A DNA stretch of 13,200 bases, taken from contig JAWVYO010000066.1 in assembly GCA_033722675.1 (NCBI GenBank), positions 1 through 13,200 on the forward strand. Direction: 5' to 3'. Source of the stretch: DATHYU01 sp033722675 (GTDB lineage: Bacteria; Actinomycetota; Acidimicrobiia; Spongiisociales; UBA11373). A model generated the notes under the pieces. It saw only the letters and a program-made list of their open reading frames with translations. It did no database searches and was not told the DNA's origin. Within the stretch, counting starts at the first letter, position 1, and every line of letters begins with the position of its first letter. This document shows positions 11,974 to 13,200 of the stretch, piece after piece. The translations under genes and the position numbers were made by a program.

Positions 11974-12954
11974 ATGGATCGAAAGACCGTCTTCTCGGGG
12001 CTGCAGCCCACCGGGAACATCCACCTGGGCAACTACCTCGGGGCGCTGCGGAACTGGGTCGACATGCAGGAGACCTACGACTGCATCTACTGCGTCGTGG
12101 ACCTCCACGCCATCACGATCCCCCAGGATCCCGACACCTTCCGAGCCGACCGCCACGAGGCGGCCAAGGTGCTCATGGCGGTGGGCATCGACCCCAACCG
12201 GTCCCTCTTCTACTTCCAGAGCCAGGTGCCCCAGCATTCCGAGCTCGCCTGGATCCTCGGGACGATCACCGGGATGGGCCAGCTCGACCGCATGACCCAG
12301 TACAAGTCGAAGGCCGACCAGGCCGGCAACAACCTCGGCCTGTACGCCTACCCGGTCCTCATGGCTGCCGACATCCTGCTGTACCGGGCCAATGCCGTCC
12401 CGGTGGGCGAGGATCAGAAGCAGCACCTCGAGCTCACCCGGGACCTGGCCGAGCGCTTCAACCACCGCTTCGGCGAGACGTTCCCGGTCCCCGACCCGAT
12501 CATCCCCGAGACCGGGGCACGGATCATGTCGCTGCAGGACCCGACGTCGAAGATGTCGAAGTCGGACCCCGACGAGACGAGCCGGATCCTGATCCTCGAC
12601 GACCCCGACACCATCACGAAGAAGCTGAAGCGGGCGGTCACCGACAGCGGATCGGAGGTGCGGTACGACTGGGAGGAGAAGCCGGGCGTCTCCAACCTCA
12701 TCGAGATCCTGTCGCTCTGCACCGGCATGGCGATCCCCGCCATCGAGGCCGAGTACGGCTCGTCGGGCTACGGCACCTTCAAGGGTGTCGTCGCCGACGC
12801 CGTGATCGAGCGGCTCGCCCCGGTCCGCCGGGCGCACCGGGACCTCGACGACGCCGAGGTCGACCGCCTCATGCGCAAGGGCGCCCTCGACGCCCGCACG
12901 AAGGCCGAGGGCTTCCAGGCCGAGGTCCGCCGGAAGGTGGGCCTCTCGGGCTGA
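11974..12954 (+). CDS. trpS: Tryptophanyl-tRNA synthetase
   Basis: A 326-aa class Ic aminoacyl-tRNA synthetase that charges tRNA-Trp with tryptophan using ATP. The HIGH-type motif is PTGNIHLGNYLGA (12-24), the KMSKS motif is SKMSKSDPD (192-200), and the Trp-binding region includes YPVLMAADILLYRA (126-139) with Asp132 and VGEDQKQHLELTRDLAERF (144-162). VVDLHAIT (41-48) is also typical. The length is standard for bacterial TrpS and no key residue is missing. The ATG 11974 follows a strong GGAGGG (11963-11968) by 5 nt, and this ribosome site lies immediately after the attenuator T-tract. It is the only aminoacyl-tRNA synthetase gene here, with no trp biosynthetic gene nearby. The next gene begins 37 bp downstream on the same strand. 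Confidence 0.98.
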   Translation: MDRKTVFSGLQPTGNIHLGNYLGALRNWVDMQETYDCIYCVVDLHAITIPQDPDTFRADRHEAAKVLMAVGIDPNRSLFYFQSQVPQHSELAWILGTITGMGQLDRMTQYKSKADQAGNNLGLYAYPVLMAADILLYRANAVPVGEDQKQHLELTRDLAERFNHRFGETFPVPDPIIPETGARIMSLQDPTSKMSKSDPDETSRILILDDPDTITKKLKRAVTDSGSEVRYDWEEKPGVSNLIEILSLCTGMAIPAIEAEYGSSGYGTFKGVVADAVIERLAPVRRAHRDLDDAEVDRLMRKGALDARTKAEGFQAEVRRKVGLSG

Positions 12955-12977
12955 GGGCGGCGAAGGGCCCGTTTCGG

Positions 12978-12983
12978 TAGAGT
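12978..12983 (+). promoter_or_regulatory. -10 box (TAGAGT) of the gene after trpS
   Basis: TAGAGT ends 8 nt before GTG 12992, again without a Shine-Dalgarno, so the gene probably has its own leaderless transcript. Confidence 0.5.
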
Positions 12984-12991
12984 CCGCGTCG

Positions 12992-13200
12992 GTGTCACGA
13001 CTGCGACGGTGGGGGATCATCCCGGCGGCGGCCCTCACGCTGGCCGTCCTCGCCGGCCTGCCCGCCGCCCTGGCCCAGACCGGCCCGGACTTCGTCGTCA
13101 CCGACTCGTGTCTCGGCACCTCGCACGACACGCCACGAATCGTCGTCGTGGACGAACTCACCGGCCAGGTGACCGCGCCTCCCTCGGTCCAATCGATCGG
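12992..13200 (+). CDS. Secreted or membrane-anchored protein, 3'-truncated by window edge
   Basis: An open frame from GTG 12992 to the window end (69 complete codons, no stop). The predicted product starts MSRLRRWGIIPAAALTLAVL and has a classic signal peptide: basic SRLRRW, a hydrophobic core, and probable cleavage at ALA-QTGPD (after residue 28). The visible mature part (FVVTDSCLGTSHDTPRIVVVDE) contains one Cys and beta-strand-like runs. The family cannot be identified from this stub. A TAGAGT box 8 nt upstream supports the GTG start. The opposite-strand frame through this region is a codon-bias shadow. Confidence 0.72.
   Translation, partial: MSRLRRWGIIPAAALTLAVLAGLPAALAQTGPDFVVTDSCLGTSHDTPRIVVVDELTGQVTAPPSVQSI

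Overview
The window is a GC-rich bacterial chromosome segment made mostly of housekeeping and cell-surface genes. The style is actinobacterial: third codon positions are mostly G or C, GTG starts are common, many genes have a TANNNT box 6-9 nt before the start codon (leaderless transcription), and the GroEL ends in GGMDF. I suspect class Acidimicrobiia or a related high-GC actinobacterial lineage, but that placement is inference. I see no transposase, integrase, phage gene, CRISPR array, tRNA or rRNA.

Layout from left to right: (1) the 3' two-thirds of groEL, ending in a strong hairpin shared with the convergent gene; (2) a divergent pair, a RimJ/L-type acetyltransferase (-) and a CoA-pyrophosphatase-type Nudix hydrolase (+), followed on + by a tandem-GNAT protein and a phosphinothricin/methionine-sulfoximine-type acetyltransferase; (3) a minus-strand run of an NAD(P)-dependent epimerase/dehydratase (SDR), a four-cysteine secreted protein and an unusual Nfu_N plus HEAT-repeat protein; (4) a 141-aa orphan that shares a 22-bp symmetric divergent promoter with the SDR gene and overlaps the end of cimA; (5) cimA (citramalate synthase, isoleucine pathway) on the minus strand behind a leader; (6) on +, a secreted Lys/Asp-repeat coiled-coil protein, a GAF-GGEEF diguanylate cyclase, a 98-aa secreted basic protein, trpS behind a leader, and the start of another secreted protein that runs off the window.

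The most interesting content is regulatory and lies in the short non-coding stretches. trpS is preceded by a 12-codon open frame, MRTTTWWWARAH, with three consecutive Trp codons, then by a near-perfect intrinsic terminator (10-bp stem, TTTTT) just before the trpS ribosome site. A competing antiterminator pairing is visible and is placed as classical ribosome-mediated attenuation requires. cimA is preceded by a 7-codon frame, MATIVIP (Ile-Val-Ile), then an intrinsic terminator (8-bp stem, TTTTT). Both leader peptides start right after a -10 box, so they look like leaderless or near-leaderless sORF sensors of amino-acid supply. Within 3 kb, a tRNA-charging gene and a biosynthetic gene appear to use the same design.

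A second theme is a split in translation signals. Ten starts, including both leader peptides, have TANNNT 6-9 nt upstream and no usable Shine-Dalgarno, while cimA, the coiled-coil gene, the cyclase, the small secreted gene and trpS have clear Shine-Dalgarno sequences.
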